A stretch of DNA of 64,000 nucleotides, taken from NCBI RefSeq assembly GCF_014650595.1, contig NZ_BMVG01000005.1, positions 124,001 through 188,000 of the forward strand, given 5' to 3'. The stretch is from Streptomyces alanosinicus. Its GTDB lineage: Bacteria; Actinomycetota; Actinomycetes; Streptomycetales; Streptomycetaceae. Of the stretch, positions 1 to 12,427 are shown piece after piece. A program made the position numbers and the translations under genes. The notes under the pieces were generated by a model, which saw only the letters and a program-made list of their open reading frames with translations, had not been told where the DNA came from and searched no databases. Within the stretch, counting starts at the first letter, position 1. Every line of letters begins with the position of its first letter.

Positions 1-2
1 TG

Positions 3-134
3 GTGGGATATGTGCGAGAGGGATTCCGGTACTTGGCGATGAGCTACAACCTCCGCTTCGGGGACATACGAGTCATTCATGGCCCTTGGCCTCGCCGACA
101 GCAGGCGCTCGAAGCTGATGACTGCGGCGCGTGA
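3..134 (+). CDS. Possible 3' tail of an upstream gene (partial)
   Basis: An open frame enters from the left edge and stops at 132-134, giving about 43 residues that include GYVREGFRYLAMSYNLRFGD. It overlaps the integrase start by 56 bp in another frame. I do not recognise the product. It may be the end of the gene before the integrase or a chance frame in GC-rich DNA. Confidence 0.25.
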   Translation: MGYVREGFRYLAMSYNLRFGDIRVIHGPWPRRQQALEADDCGA

Positions 135-1272
135 ATACCTTGACCAGCGATGGGATCGCACACCGGGAAACACCCGCCGCACCTTGGCCGACGCATTCAC
201 CACCATCACGCCCGCCCTGGTGCACCCTGGCACAGCCTGTCCCGAGTCGCGGGTGCTGAGGCGGGCCTTGTACTCGTGGGCATTCAACAAGAACGCCTGG
301 TCCCAAGAGCCGACGGAGGAGTGGCGGAAGGCTCTCGACCGGATGAAGCGGAACTCCCTGCCGGTCAGCGCTCTTGCGGAAGCCGATGTGCTGCGACGGG
401 CACTGGACGCACTGTGTCGCAAGCTGGATGGCAAGGCAGCTGCGGCCAAGACGGCACGGTGCAAGAGGGCCGCGTTCAACGAGGTGCTCAACACCGCAGT
501 GGAGAGAGGATTCTTCACGGAGAACCCGCTCAACGGACTCAGGTGGAACGCTCCGCCGGTCAACGAGGAGGTGGACCCGGCATCCGCTCCCAACCCGGCC
601 CAGGTGGCCCGGCTGCTCGCGGCGGTTGCTCAGCAGCCTGGGCGAGGCCCTCACCTTGAGGCGTTCTTCGGCTGCATGTACTACGCGGCGATGCGGCCGG
701 CAGAGGTCATTCACCTCCGCTTCGAACAGTGCCACCTGCCGGAGACCGGGTGGGGGATGCTCAATCTGTCGGGCGGTGTGGTCACCGCGGGCAAGGGATG
801 GACGGACGACGGCGCTGTGCACGAGGTGCACTCGCTCAAGCGCCGTGCGGCTACTGCCACCCGGCCAGTGCCCATCCCACCCCAGTTCGTGCGGATCCTC
901 CGTGCACACATCGAACGGTTCGGCGTGGCACCTGACGGCCGCCTGTTCCGGAACCAGGCCGGCAACTACGTGGACGCAGCTGCGTACGGTACAACGTGGT
1001 CGCGGGCACGGAAGTACGTGCTGCCCCGCATCGAACTCGCCCCCGGATCGGCCAAGCGCCCCTACGATCTCCGGCACGCCGGGATCTCGTTCTGGCTGTA
1101 CTCCGGTGTGGACCCGGCCGAATGCGCTCGCCGCGCGGGCCAGAGCGTCGAGGTCCTCTTCCGCCACTACGCCAAGTTCCTGGATGGAGTCCGGGAGCAG
1201 GCCGACCGCCTCATCGAGCAGTCCCTGCAGGAGTGGGACCGCGTCACCCGGGACGCGGCACCTGCTGGGTAA
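79..1272 (+). CDS. Tyrosine-type site-specific recombinase (integrase)
   Basis: 397 aa. This is probably the integrase of an integrative element, cutting and rejoining DNA through a 3'-phosphotyrosine. The N-terminal 150 residues form the core-binding part. The catalytic half shows the first Arg in AAMRPAEVIHLRFE (about residues 199-212), the second box in RPYDLRHAGIS (about 319-329, with Tyr where the first His of HxxR usually sits) and the nucleophile Tyr in GQSVEVLFRHYAK (about 348-360). An in-frame stop at 40-42 makes ATG 79 the only usable start, with GGGGA about 12 bp upstream. No excisionase or other element gene is visible downstream, where a chromosomal aldehyde dehydrogenase follows convergently, so this may be the edge of an element lying to the left. 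Confidence 0.88.
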   Translation: MALGLADSRRSKLMTAAREYLDQRWDRTPGNTRRTLADAFTTITPALVHPGTACPESRVLRRALYSWAFNKNAWSQEPTEEWRKALDRMKRNSLPVSALAEADVLRRALDALCRKLDGKAAAAKTARCKRAAFNEVLNTAVERGFFTENPLNGLRWNAPPVNEEVDPASAPNPAQVARLLAAVAQQPGRGPHLEAFFGCMYYAAMRPAEVIHLRFEQCHLPETGWGMLNLSGGVVTAGKGWTDDGAVHEVHSLKRRAATATRPVPIPPQFVRILRAHIERFGVAPDGRLFRNQAGNYVDAAAYGTTWSRARKYVLPRIELAPGSAKRPYDLRHAGISFWLYSGVDPAECARRAGQSVEVLFRHYAKFLDGVREQADRLIEQSLQEWDRVTRDAAPAG

Positions 1273-1383
1273 CTGGGGGTTTGGTCCGTGACTGGTCCGG
1301 AAGTGCTGGTCAGGAGCGGGACACGGGTGGGAGGAACGGGGAGTTACGGCGTAAACCGGGCCTCGCTCTGAGTGAGGCGAGCG

Positions 1384-1424
1384 AAAGGCGCCTGACGAGA
1401 AAAGCCCCAGGTCAGGCGCCTTTT
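1384..1424. terminator. Bidirectional terminator between integrase and aldehyde dehydrogenase
   Basis: A 13-bp perfect stem (AAAGGCGCCTGAC, 1384-1396, with its complement at 1411-1423) has a 14-nt loop and A/T runs on both outer sides. It lies between the convergent integrase and aldehyde dehydrogenase genes and can serve both. Confidence 0.85.
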
Positions 1425-1433
1425 CTTGGGCCT

Positions 1434-2957
<1,524 letters not shown>

Positions 2958-3014
2958 GCTGGACTGCCTCCCGGTGCAGCGCTGCCCGCCGTTGGGCAGC
3001 TGTCGGGCGCGAGG

Positions 3015-4319
3015 CTAGGCGGTCGGACGTTGCGTGTACGTTGCGCCGCGGGTCCGCCGGGCCCGGCCGGCCGGCGCCGTCAGCTCGGCCTCCAGCGCGG
3101 TGAGCCGGGCCCGCACCGGCGCCGTGGGCCGTACCGCGGCGAGCGCCCGCCACACGGCGATGTCGTCCTCGCCCCAGGGCGCATGCGCCCAGTCCGCCAG
3201 CAGGTCCGGGTCGCGGTGCGCGATCAGCGCCATGCGCAGACCGTCGGCGAGCCGCTCCCGCAGCCGCATGATCGCCGGCGCCTGCGAACCGGGAAGCAGT
3301 GGACCGGTGTACGCCTGCGCCGCCGCCGTGACCGCCCCCGCTCGCAGCCGCCGCTCCACCACGATGACGTCCGACTCGACCGCCGCGGTGAGCCGGTACG
3401 GCCGCGAGGCGAGCACCCCCGGCCCCAACACCCGGCGTAGCCGCGCCAGTTCGGCGCGCAGGGTCACCGGGGTCACCGACTCGTCCGCGTACAGCGCGCA
3501 CAGCAGCTCGTCCCCGGTCAGCCCCTCGGGATGCCGGGCGAGCAGCACGAGGATCTCGCTGTGCCGCCGGCTGAGCCGGACCCGGCGGCCGGCCAGGACG
3601 AACTCGGCCTCGTCCCGGCCCAGCGCGCCGAGCAGCGGCGCGTCCGGAGCGGTCGCGGGCGGCGCGAGCAGCGCGAGCTGCGCCTCGGCGGCCCGCGCCA
3701 CCGCCTGCACGAAACCGAGGCTGTGCGGATGCGCCAGCCCGTCACCGCCGGTGATGTCCACGGCGCCCAGGAGCCGGCCGCTGCGTGGATCGTGCACCGG
3801 TGCCGCCGCGCAGGTCCACGGCTGGACCCGCCGGCTGAAGTGTTCCGTGGCGAACACCTGCACCGCGCGGTCCACGGCGACCGCGGTCCCCGGCGCGTTG
3901 GTGCCGACCGCGCTCTCCGACCAGCGCGCCCCCGGCACGAAGTTCATCCCGTCCGCCAGACGCCGGGTCGCCCGGTGTCCCTCGACCCACAGCAGCCTGC
4001 CGTGTACGTCGCACACCGCCAGCAGATGCTCGCCGTCGGCGGCGAACGTGCCCATCAGCTCCCGGAACAGCGGCATCACCCGGGCCAGCGGATGCTCCGC
4101 CCGGTAGGCGCCGAGGTCGCCGTCGGTCAGCTCGACGCCGGCGGCGTCGTCCGGCCCGACACCGGCCCGCGCGCTGCGCCGCCACGACTCCGCCACCACC
4201 GGCCGCACCGGGCGCGGCACCGTCCCCACCGTGGTGAACGTCTCGTGCGCCCGGCGCAGCACACGGACCCGTTCGGCCGGGTCGGCCCCTGGCTCCAGAG
4301 CCACCCACGGATCGGTCAA
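3015..4319 (-). CDS. GAF-domain transcriptional regulator of the aldehyde dehydrogenase
   Basis: 434 aa. Residues about 70-220 resemble the N-terminal GAF sensory region of AcoR-type activators (GTNAPGTAVAVDRAVQVFATEHF, then an LLGAVDITGGDG segment). The AAA+ sigma-54 module of AcoR is absent. Instead residues about 245-320 look like a winged-helix DNA-binding region (LSRRHSEILVLLARHPEGLT, then LRAELARLRRVLG). Proteins of this design sit beside aldehyde dehydrogenase genes in many actinomycetes. It is upstream of, and probably co-transcribed with, the dehydrogenase at 1434-2957. The ligand cannot be read from the sequence. Confidence 0.8.
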   Translation of the reverse strand: MTDPWVALEPGADPAERVRVLRRAHETFTTVGTVPRPVRPVVAESWRRSARAGVGPDDAAGVELTDGDLGAYRAEHPLARVMPLFRELMGTFAADGEHLLAVCDVHGRLLWVEGHRATRRLADGMNFVPGARWSESAVGTNAPGTAVAVDRAVQVFATEHFSRRVQPWTCAAAPVHDPRSGRLLGAVDITGGDGLAHPHSLGFVQAVARAAEAQLALLAPPATAPDAPLLGALGRDEAEFVLAGRRVRLSRRHSEILVLLARHPEGLTGDELLCALYADESVTPVTLRAELARLRRVLGPGVLASRPYRLTAAVESDVIVVERRLRAGAVTAAAQAYTGPLLPGSQAPAIMRLRERLADGLRMALIAHRDPDLLADWAHAPWGEDDIAVWRALAAVRPTAPVRARLTALEAELTAPAGRARRTRGATYTQRPTA

Positions 4320-4376
4320 CCCGGCCTCCCCGGACGGTGCGACGCTGATGTCGGTGCTGCGGTCATCCTCTTCCGG

Positions 4377-5051
4377 CTAGGCGAAGTTGACCAGTCTCAG
4401 GTAGCGGACCCAGTCCCAGTTCGGGCCAGGATCGGTGTGGTCGGTGCCGGGCACCTGGTAGTGGCCGAGGATGTGCTCCCTGTCCTTCGGGATGCCGTAC
4501 TTGTCGCAGACCGCCGCCGTGAGCTTCGCCGACTGCTCGTACAGCGCATTGGTGAAATAGGCCGGCTGGTCCACCCACCCTTCGTGCTCGATGCCGATGC
4601 TGCGGTAGTTGTAGTCCCGGTTGCCCGCGTGCCAGGCGATGTCGGCCTCGTGCACGGCCTGGGCGATGTGCCCGTCCGCCGACCGGACCAGATAGTGCGC
4701 GGACACCTTCTTCTCCGGGTTGGCGAAAATCGCCAGTGTGTTGGCGTACGTCTCCTGCGTGACGTGGATGATCACGCGGTCGATGGCGTAGCTGCCGGGA
4801 CGTTCGGCCGCGGTGTAGTTGGAGGTGCTCGCGGGCCGCCACTCGGCGGGCGGGTAGTCGACGGCCGTGGGCGGCGCGTCGTCTCGTGCGCCGTCTCGCG
4901 CGTCGGCGCGCGGGTCGGGAAGCAGCGCGTAGGGAACGGCGGCGAGCACCGCCCCCGTCAACAGCCGTCTCCTGCTCAGCCGCGGCTGTGCCTTGCGCGC
5001 CGCTCGTGCCGACTCCGTCGGCCGTGCCGGGCCGGCTGGGTCCATGTCCAT
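4377..5051 (-). CDS. Tat-exported N-acetylmuramoyl-L-alanine amidase (Amidase_2)
   Basis: 224 aa. The N-terminus has a twin-arginine signal (LSRRRLLTGAVLAAVPYALL), so folded export is predicted. The mature part is an Amidase_2/PGRP zinc amidase that cuts the bond between MurNAc and L-Ala of peptidoglycan. The first zinc His is in VIIHVTQ, the conserved SAHYLV and AWHAGN segments follow, and the last ligand His and catalytic region are in GHYQVPGTDHTDPGPNWDW. There is no C-terminal cell-wall binding domain. GAGAGG precedes the ATG. The neighbours on both sides are unrelated, so it appears to be a single-gene unit. Confidence 0.9.
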   Translation of the reverse strand: MDMDPAGPARPTESARAARKAQPRLSRRRLLTGAVLAAVPYALLPDPRADARDGARDDAPPTAVDYPPAEWRPASTSNYTAAERPGSYAIDRVIIHVTQETYANTLAIFANPEKKVSAHYLVRSADGHIAQAVHEADIAWHAGNRDYNYRSIGIEHEGWVDQPAYFTNALYEQSAKLTAAVCDKYGIPKDREHILGHYQVPGTDHTDPGPNWDWVRYLRLVNFA

Positions 5052-5208
5052 CGCGGGTGCCTCTCAGGGTGTGGGGGTGTCAGGAGCCGTGGTGCCTCAG
5101 GGGTCGTAAGGGGTGTCGGGAGCCAGAGGGGGAGTCGGAGGGCCGGATGTCTGAGGGCCGGATGAGGGGCCGTACGGGGGAAGGTGTCTCACGGAGGCGT
5201 GGCCGGTT

Positions 5209-6222
5209 TCAGCCGCGCAGCGCTCGTGAGGTCTCCCGCAGCCGCGCGTGCACACCGCGATACGTCTCGCTTGCCGGCAGCCATTCCTTGCGGAGCTTGG
5301 CCACGCACGTGTAGTTCGTGTCGCACACGTTGGCCAACGGTGACTCGACGGCCTGGGTTGCGAATTGGTACGCGTCCGGCGCACTGAATCCGTAGTCCCG
5401 TACCAGCCACTGCACCAGGTCGAGCTGCGATATCCGGAACGCGTCCTCCAGCGGGCGGGCCGAACCGGTCGAGATGATGTGGGTGTCCGACTCCAGCCGC
5501 GGCCATGGCGTGGCGACCTGCTTGATCAGCTCCACGACCACCACCGTGTTCATGGCGCACTCCACGGCCACGCCGCAGGTCTCGCCCTCGCCCTGCCGGG
5601 CATGTCCGTCGCCGAGGCTGAGCAGTGCGCCCTCGACATTGACGCCCAGATAGCAGGTGACGCCGGCCCGCATCTCGGGCGTGTCCATGTTCCCGCCGTG
5701 CGCGTCCGGCACCAGGGCCGAGCGCACCTCCAGACCGGCGGGGGCCACGCCCACCGTGCCGTGCATGGGGTCCAGGGGCAGGGCCACCTCGATGTCGCTG
5801 TCCTGCGCCTGGAACAGGGCGGTGCGGCGCGCGCGGTCCAGCTGCCAGATCCAGACCCGCTCCGGCAGCGGGGGCTGCAGCGAGGCCGTGGTGTGCGTGG
5901 AGGTGAGCGCGCCGAAGAGCGGGACCGTCGTGGACGCCGCCCAGTCACGGGCCGGTTCGATCGACACGAAGTGCACGGCCACGGTGTCGCCGGGCTCGGC
6001 GCCCTCGATGTGGAAGGGGCCGGTCTGCGGATTGAGGAAGGGGAACTCGCAGACCTCGGAGACGAGGTCCTTCTCGGAGCGCACCCGCCCGGCGAAGCAG
6101 TCCTCCGTGTACAGGTCGAGAACCGTGCCGGGCGCGATCCGCGCCACGGGCGGCGCGCCACCGAACGTCCAGGCGTAGTCGCCCGGTTCCGGGCGCACGG
6201 TGAGGATACGGGGGTCGGTCAT
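5209..6222 (-). CDS. Acetamidase/formamidase family protein
   Basis: 337 aa, matching the FmdA/AmdA family, which hydrolyses short amides to ammonia and the acid. Recognisable parts are EFPFLNPQTGPFHIEGAEPGDTVAVHF, the HGTVGVAP segment and LGDGHARQGEGE, the metal-site region of this family. It lies 155 bp downstream of an APC permease on the same strand, so uptake of a nitrogen compound followed by amide hydrolysis is a reasonable joint role. The true substrate is not visible. Confidence 0.88.
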   Translation of the reverse strand: MTDPRILTVRPEPGDYAWTFGGAPPVARIAPGTVLDLYTEDCFAGRVRSEKDLVSEVCEFPFLNPQTGPFHIEGAEPGDTVAVHFVSIEPARDWAASTTVPLFGALTSTHTTASLQPPLPERVWIWQLDRARRTALFQAQDSDIEVALPLDPMHGTVGVAPAGLEVRSALVPDAHGGNMDTPEMRAGVTCYLGVNVEGALLSLGDGHARQGEGETCGVAVECAMNTVVVVELIKQVATPWPRLESDTHIISTGSARPLEDAFRISQLDLVQWLVRDYGFSAPDAYQFATQAVESPLANVCDTNYTCVAKLRKEWLPASETYRGVHARLRETSRALRG

Positions 6223-6377
6223 CGTCGAGGTGGTCCCTTCTGACGGGCGGTCGTGGGACGGGGTTTGCGCGGCCGTGGCCGCTCCCGGTCGACGGGCTTG
6301 CGACCGGGTGGCTCAGCGGTGTGGTGTCGGTGGGGCGGTCGGCAATCCGGACACGGGGCGGGGCGGGCGGGGGCGGG

Positions 6378-7862
6378 TCAGCGTGGCACCGTCCCTTCGT
6401 GGCGGTGGCCGGTCGGTTCGTACGCGTCGAGGTGCACCCGCGCCGTCTCCGCTATGCGCTCGGGGTGACGACGTATCAGCGCGAGGAGCACCACCACGCC
6501 CGCCGCCATCCAGACGCCGACGACCGGGCCGGCGTAGGACACCGGAGCCGCCAGTTCGGTGACGAAGTCGAACACCGGAAGCCCGGCGGCCGTCAGCAGG
6601 GCCGGTATGAAGGCCGCCGTGCCGAGCAGCGGGAACAGCAGATGCCGTACCGGCTTGAGGCCGGCCCGGCCCGCCCGCAGGAAGTAACCGGCGCAGGCGA
6701 GGTTCACCACGATGTAGACACCGACGACGACGGTGACGATCACGGTGGCGAGCAGCAGATACGCGGTCACGGGGTCGTAGCCGAAACCGAGGCCGAGGGC
6801 CGCCCCGACCGCTACGACGGTCTGGAGCGCGAGGCCGGCCACGGGGGAGCGGTGCCGCGGATGGAGGGTGGCGAGCAGGCGGGGCAGGACGCGGATGCGG
6901 GCCAGCGCGAAGGCCGTTCGGGTCGAGACGGTGGCGCACGCGTTGGCGTTGGCGATCGTGGAGTTGATCACCGCCAGGAAGACCAGCACCCAGAAGAACC
7001 CGAAGGAGGCGCGGGCGACGCCGTCCCAGGAGGCCTCGCCCGAGGCGCCGAACCTCGCGAACCGGTCCGGTCCGAAGTAGACCGTCATCGCATAGGTCGT
7101 GATCACATAGAACAGGCCGATGCCCAGGGCCGCCCCGAGGACGGCGCGGCGCATCGTCCGCCGGGGGTCGCGGGTCTCCTCGGCGAGCGATGCCGCCGCC
7201 TCGAACCCCGCGAAGGCCAGCACCGTGTACACGGATCCGGCGAACACACCGCCGATCCCGGCGTACCCGTGCGCGGTGTGGGAAGTGTCGAACACCGACA
7301 GGGTGTTGGCGTCGCCCGCCTCGCCGATGAGCAGCACCGCGAACACCAGGAAGACGACGATCTCGAAGACCCCGAGGACGGTGCCGAAGCGGGCCGAGGC
7401 GCGCACGCCCAGATATCCGGCGACGGCTATCACAGCAGCGCCCGCCAGGGACCACGGCCACCACAGATCCGCCGGATACGAGGACCACTCCTCGTGCAGC
7501 GTGCCCGCCGCCGTGAAACCCAGCTGCAGGAGCAGCAGTGGCGGGACCAGCATCTCCACGAAGACGTAACCCCAGCCGACGAGAAAGCCGACGGCGGGAT
7601 GCAGACCGCGCGCCGCGTACGTGGCCACCGATCCCGCCGCGGGCAGCTCGCGCGCCAGCTCGGCCACACAGGACGCGGTGAACAGACAGGCGACCAGCGC
7701 GATCAGCACCGCCAGCGGCAGACTGCCGCCCGCGAAGGCGGCACCGGCCGGGATCGACGCGGCCACCGCGGCGGCCGGCGCCATGGCCGTGACGCTCTGG
7801 AACAGCACCTCGCGCAATCCGACGGCGTCGCGCCGCAGCGCACCGTTGGTCTGCTCGTGCAT
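6378..7862 (-). CDS. APC-family amino acid/amine permease
   Basis: About 494 aa from the ATG at 7862, chosen because GGGGGAC lies just upstream; an in-frame ATG at 7880 is the alternative. The protein is almost entirely hydrophobic with about 12-14 membrane segments. It starts with the APC signature region GLREVLFQSVTAMAPAAAVA and has a conserved segment FAGFEAAASLAEETRDPRR around residue 210. It is a proton-coupled amino acid, amine or related importer in the cytoplasmic membrane. It precedes the acetamidase gene and probably supplies its substrate. Confidence 0.88.
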   Translation of the reverse strand: MHEQTNGALRRDAVGLREVLFQSVTAMAPAAAVAASIPAGAAFAGGSLPLAVLIALVACLFTASCVAELARELPAAGSVATYAARGLHPAVGFLVGWGYVFVEMLVPPLLLLQLGFTAAGTLHEEWSSYPADLWWPWSLAGAAVIAVAGYLGVRASARFGTVLGVFEIVVFLVFAVLLIGEAGDANTLSVFDTSHTAHGYAGIGGVFAGSVYTVLAFAGFEAAASLAEETRDPRRTMRRAVLGAALGIGLFYVITTYAMTVYFGPDRFARFGASGEASWDGVARASFGFFWVLVFLAVINSTIANANACATVSTRTAFALARIRVLPRLLATLHPRHRSPVAGLALQTVVAVGAALGLGFGYDPVTAYLLLATVIVTVVVGVYIVVNLACAGYFLRAGRAGLKPVRHLLFPLLGTAAFIPALLTAAGLPVFDFVTELAAPVSYAGPVVGVWMAAGVVVLLALIRRHPERIAETARVHLDAYEPTGHRHEGTVPR

Positions 7863-8191
7863 GTCCGTCCCCCGATGCATGTCAGTGCACTGCCACCCGA
7901 TGTGTGTGAAATACCGTCAACCGTGCAAGGTCAATCGGCTTTGACGGATCGTCGGCCGTGCCCCCTCGCGTGAATCACGGTACGGCGCGGGTGGGTTGGG
8001 CAGAAGGGCACGCACCGGTTCCGTGGAGAAGCCCCCGTTTGTGGAAAACGCGGCCACCCGATCGGGTGAACACCCGCGGTCACCGGGCCGTTTGTCCCCA
8101 GCCCGGCACAGCGTCAGACCCTCCCGCGGATGCATCACGCTGCCGTGCCGCGCCGCCGCGTGCAGCGCGGTCAACGTGACCGGCCGGGCCG
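7863..8191. other. Intergenic region upstream of permease
   Basis: Non-coding stretch between the permease start and the ROK gene end, both on the minus strand. A TTGACG hexamer lies at 7915-7920 (minus), but no matching TAnnnT box was found at the right distance. I see no RNA gene or clear terminator. Confidence 0.5.
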
Positions 8192-9436
8192 TCAGCCGTG
8201 GACCACCGCCGCCGGGTCGTCCAGTACGCCCCGGATCACCGAGTGCGCCGCGCCCAGCAGGGGGCCCTCCGAGCCCAGCCCGGACACCGTCACGGGGCAG
8301 GGCGGGCCCGCCGTACGATCCCTCAGCTCCGTCTCCAGGGACGGCAGCAGCCAGGGGGAGAGGCCGGCCAGGGCACCGCCGAGGACCACCGTCTCGGGGT
8401 CGAGGAGATTCGCCGCCCCGGTCAGGGCGATGCCGAGCGCGGTGCCGGCGTCCCGCAGGGCTGCCCGTACGCTCGCGTCACCCTGTTCGGCGCGCCCGGC
8501 GAGCAGGCCCACCGGATCCTCGCGGGGCGCCAGCCCGGCCGCGCGCAGCACCGCCTCCTCACCCGCGTACTGCTCCAGGCAGCCCCGGCCGCCGCACGGA
8601 CAGGGCGGACCGTCCGGCCGTACGGGCACATGGCCCAGCTCGCCCGCGAAGCCGCGGGTGCCGCGCAGCAGTCCGCCGTCCACGACGACCGCCGCGCCGA
8701 TGCCGATCTCGGCCGACACATGCAGAAAGTCCCGCGGGGTGCCGGCACCGAGCCACAACTCCGCGAGCGCCCCGAAGTTGGCCTCGTTGTCCACGGTCAG
8801 CGGCCAGTCGGCGGGCAGCAGAGGGGCGAGATCGGTGTCGTGCCAGTCGAGGTTCGGGGCGCGTACGACGGTGCGGCCGTCGCGGGCCACGAGTCCGGGT
8901 ACGGCGACCGCGAGGCCCGCGGGCCGCAGCGCCTCCCGCTCCGCCTCCGCCACGACATGCCGCACCAGCTCGGTCAGCTCCCCGACCACCGGTCCGGGCG
9001 CCCGGCCCCGGTTCGCCGTGTGGCGCACGGCCCGCGCGCGGACCGCTCCGCGCAGGTCGACCGCGCACACCGCGAGGTGGTCGACGCCGATCTCCGCCCC
9101 GATCCCGGCCGGGCCGCGGCCGCTCACCGCGAGCGCCGAACCGGGCCGGCCCACCCGGCCCGGACGCTCCGGGCCCAGCTCCTCCAGCAGGCCCCACCGG
9201 ATCAGCTCGTCCACCAGCGTCGACACCGCCGCCCGCGTCAGCCCGATGCGCGCGGCGACCGCGGCCCGCGACAGCGAACCCTCCGCGCTGACGGCGTGCA
9301 GCACACGGGCCAGATTGCGTCGGCGCATGCCCCGCTGGGTGTCCGGCAGGGCGCGCCCGGCGCCTGGTGGTCGGGCCTCGTGCGGAGGTGCGGTCATGAC
9401 TGAAGTCGATCCTCGGTGTCGGCCGCCCGGCGTCAT
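8192..9436 (-). CDS. xylR: ROK-family transcriptional repressor (XylR-like)
   Basis: 414 aa. An N-terminal winged helix (NLARVLHAVSAEGSLSRAAV, about residues 40-95) is followed by a ROK sugar-kinase-like fold with the zinc motif CPCGGRGCLEQY and the sugar-binding GFAGELGH segment. Proteins of this type repress sugar genes until the sugar binds. The ATG at 9436 overlaps the xylB stop as ATGA, so translation is coupled; an internal Met at 9397 is an alternative start. Context with xylB and divergent xylA makes xylose the likely ligand. The palindrome at 10986-11016 is the probable operator. Confidence 0.88.
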   Translation of the reverse strand: MTPGGRHRGSTSVMTAPPHEARPPGAGRALPDTQRGMRRRNLARVLHAVSAEGSLSRAAVAARIGLTRAAVSTLVDELIRWGLLEELGPERPGRVGRPGSALAVSGRGPAGIGAEIGVDHLAVCAVDLRGAVRARAVRHTANRGRAPGPVVGELTELVRHVVAEAEREALRPAGLAVAVPGLVARDGRTVVRAPNLDWHDTDLAPLLPADWPLTVDNEANFGALAELWLGAGTPRDFLHVSAEIGIGAAVVVDGGLLRGTRGFAGELGHVPVRPDGPPCPCGGRGCLEQYAGEEAVLRAAGLAPREDPVGLLAGRAEQGDASVRAALRDAGTALGIALTGAANLLDPETVVLGGALAGLSPWLLPSLETELRDRTAGPPCPVTVSGLGSEGPLLGAAHSVIRGVLDDPAAVVHG

Positions 9437-10887
9437 GCGCGCGGCGTGTTGCCCGTCGCCCGCTCCAGCAGCGGGGCCGCGTCGGAGAGTACCCCGGTGA
9501 TCCGCTCCAGTGTCTCCTGGTCCCGTTCCACGGCCTCCAGCACCGGGCCCGCGGCCGTGTGCCAGCGCCGGGCCACCGAGGCCGGGTCCTCGCCGGTCAG
9601 CAGGCCGGCGGCCTGTGCCGCGGCGCCGAGGGCGACCAGTTCCCTGGCCTGCGGGACCTGGACCGGCCGGCCCGACAGCCGCCGCACGGTCTGCTGCCAG
9701 GCCGTCCCGCGCGCGCCACCGCCGATCAGCAGCAGCGGGCTGGTGCGGTCCGCGTCCTCGTCCAGGACCAGGTCGAGCGCGCCGAGCAGCGCGTGCACGG
9801 CGCCGTCGTAGGCGGCCTGCAGCAGATGCCCGGCGGTCGTGTCGTGGCGCAGGCCGTGCAGCAGGCCGGAGGCGTTCGGCAGGTTCGGGGTCCGCTCGCC
9901 GTCCAGATACGGCAGCAGCGTCGCCGAGCCGCCGGGCTCCACCGCCTCCCGGTCAAGGCTCAGCAGCGCCGCGATCCGGTCCACGGCGAGCGTGCAGTTC
10001 AGGGTGCAGGCCAGAGGCAGCCAGTCCCCGTGCGCGTCGGCGAACCCCGCCACCGTGCCGGTCGGATCGGTCGGGCGCCGTCTGGAGACGGCGTACACCG
10101 TGCCGGACGTGCCGAGACTGAGCACCGGAGTGCCGGGCCGCAGGCCGAGGCCCAGTGCCGCCGCGGCGTTGTCGCCGGTGCCGGGGGCGACCAGCGTCCC
10201 CTTGGAGAACGGCAGGTCGTGGCTGTCGCGCACGGTGCCGGCCACCTCTCCCGGACGCACCACCCGGGGCAGCAGCGCCGGGTCGAGACCGACGTGCGCG
10301 AGGGTCTCCGCGTCGTACGTCTCCGTCCCGGACGCCCACCAGCCGGTGCCGGACGCGTCGCCGCGGTCGGTGGTGCCCTGCCCGGTCAGCCGCTCGGTGA
10401 GGTAGTCGTGGGGCAGCCGTACCGCCTTCGTCGCGCGGATCGACTCCGGCTCGTGCTCGGCCAGCCATGCCCACTTCGTGACCGTGAACGACGCGCCGGG
10501 CACGCTGCCGGTGCGATCCGCCCAGGCCTTCGGCCCGCCCAGTTCCTCCACCAGCCGGCGGGCCTGCGGCGCCGAGCGGACGTCGTTCCACAGCAGTGCC
10601 GGACGCACCGGCTCGCCCCGCCCGTCCAATGTGACCAGGCCGTGCTGCTGGCCCCCGATCGACACCGCCGCCGCCTCGTGCGCGGCGTCACCGCACTGGC
10701 GCAGCGCCTCGCACAGCGCGTCCCACCACTGACGCGGATCGCTCTCGCGGCCCGCGCCGGAGGACACAGAGTGCGGCGCCTGGCCGCTCGCCACCACCTC
10801 GCCGGTGGCCGCGTCGACGACCAGTGCCTTCGTGGACTGGGTGGACGTGTCCACACCGACGACGAGCGGACCCTCGGCTGCTGACAT
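9433..10887 (-). CDS. xylB: Xylulokinase
   Basis: 484 aa, FGGY carbohydrate kinase that phosphorylates D-xylulose to xylulose 5-phosphate using ATP. Landmarks are VVGVDTSTQSTKALV at the N-terminus, QQHGLVTLD and LLWNDVRS in the sugar-binding lobe, the GTGDNAAAALGLG ATP region, and LIGGGARGTAWQQ near the C-terminus. GGGAG precedes the ATG. First gene of a xylB-ROK operon divergent from xylA. Confidence 0.94.
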   Translation of the reverse strand: MSAAEGPLVVGVDTSTQSTKALVVDAATGEVVASGQAPHSVSSGAGRESDPRQWWDALCEALRQCGDAAHEAAAVSIGGQQHGLVTLDGRGEPVRPALLWNDVRSAPQARRLVEELGGPKAWADRTGSVPGASFTVTKWAWLAEHEPESIRATKAVRLPHDYLTERLTGQGTTDRGDASGTGWWASGTETYDAETLAHVGLDPALLPRVVRPGEVAGTVRDSHDLPFSKGTLVAPGTGDNAAAALGLGLRPGTPVLSLGTSGTVYAVSRRRPTDPTGTVAGFADAHGDWLPLACTLNCTLAVDRIAALLSLDREAVEPGGSATLLPYLDGERTPNLPNASGLLHGLRHDTTAGHLLQAAYDGAVHALLGALDLVLDEDADRTSPLLLIGGGARGTAWQQTVRRLSGRPVQVPQARELVALGAAAQAAGLLTGEDPASVARRWHTAAGPVLEAVERDQETLERITGVLSDAAPLLERATGNTPRA

Positions 10888-10985
10888 CGGGCTCTCCCTC
10901 TTTCCGCGACTTCCCGCGACTTCGCGACGTTCCGCGACTCACCGGGACAAAGACATCTTGTCTCTTCCCAGGGACGCGTCCGCAT

Positions 10986-12208
<1,223 letters not shown>

Positions 12209-12212
12209 CCAG

Positions 12213-12256
12213 GAGGAGGGCCGGAGACGGCACGCGCCGTCTTCCCGGCCCTCCTC
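12213..12256 (+). terminator. xylA terminator
   Basis: A long GC-rich hairpin starts 5 bp after the xylA stop. Left arm GAGGAGGGCCGG.AGACGGC (from 12213) pairs with the right arm to 12256, loop CACGC. There is no T tract, as usual in Streptomyces. Confidence 0.75.
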
Positions 12257-12427
12257 GGGTCCACCGGCCGAGCCGCCCGGCCCCAGGAGCGCTATGGCCG
12301 CTCGGGGAGCCGCACGTGCCTCGCGGTCGTCTTGCCTCACTGTCGACAAGTCGGCTCGTACGTCCAAGGCGTCGGCGCGATCCATCGTCCCGAAGCAGGT
12401 GTCGCGACATTCCATGACGGTGGAGCG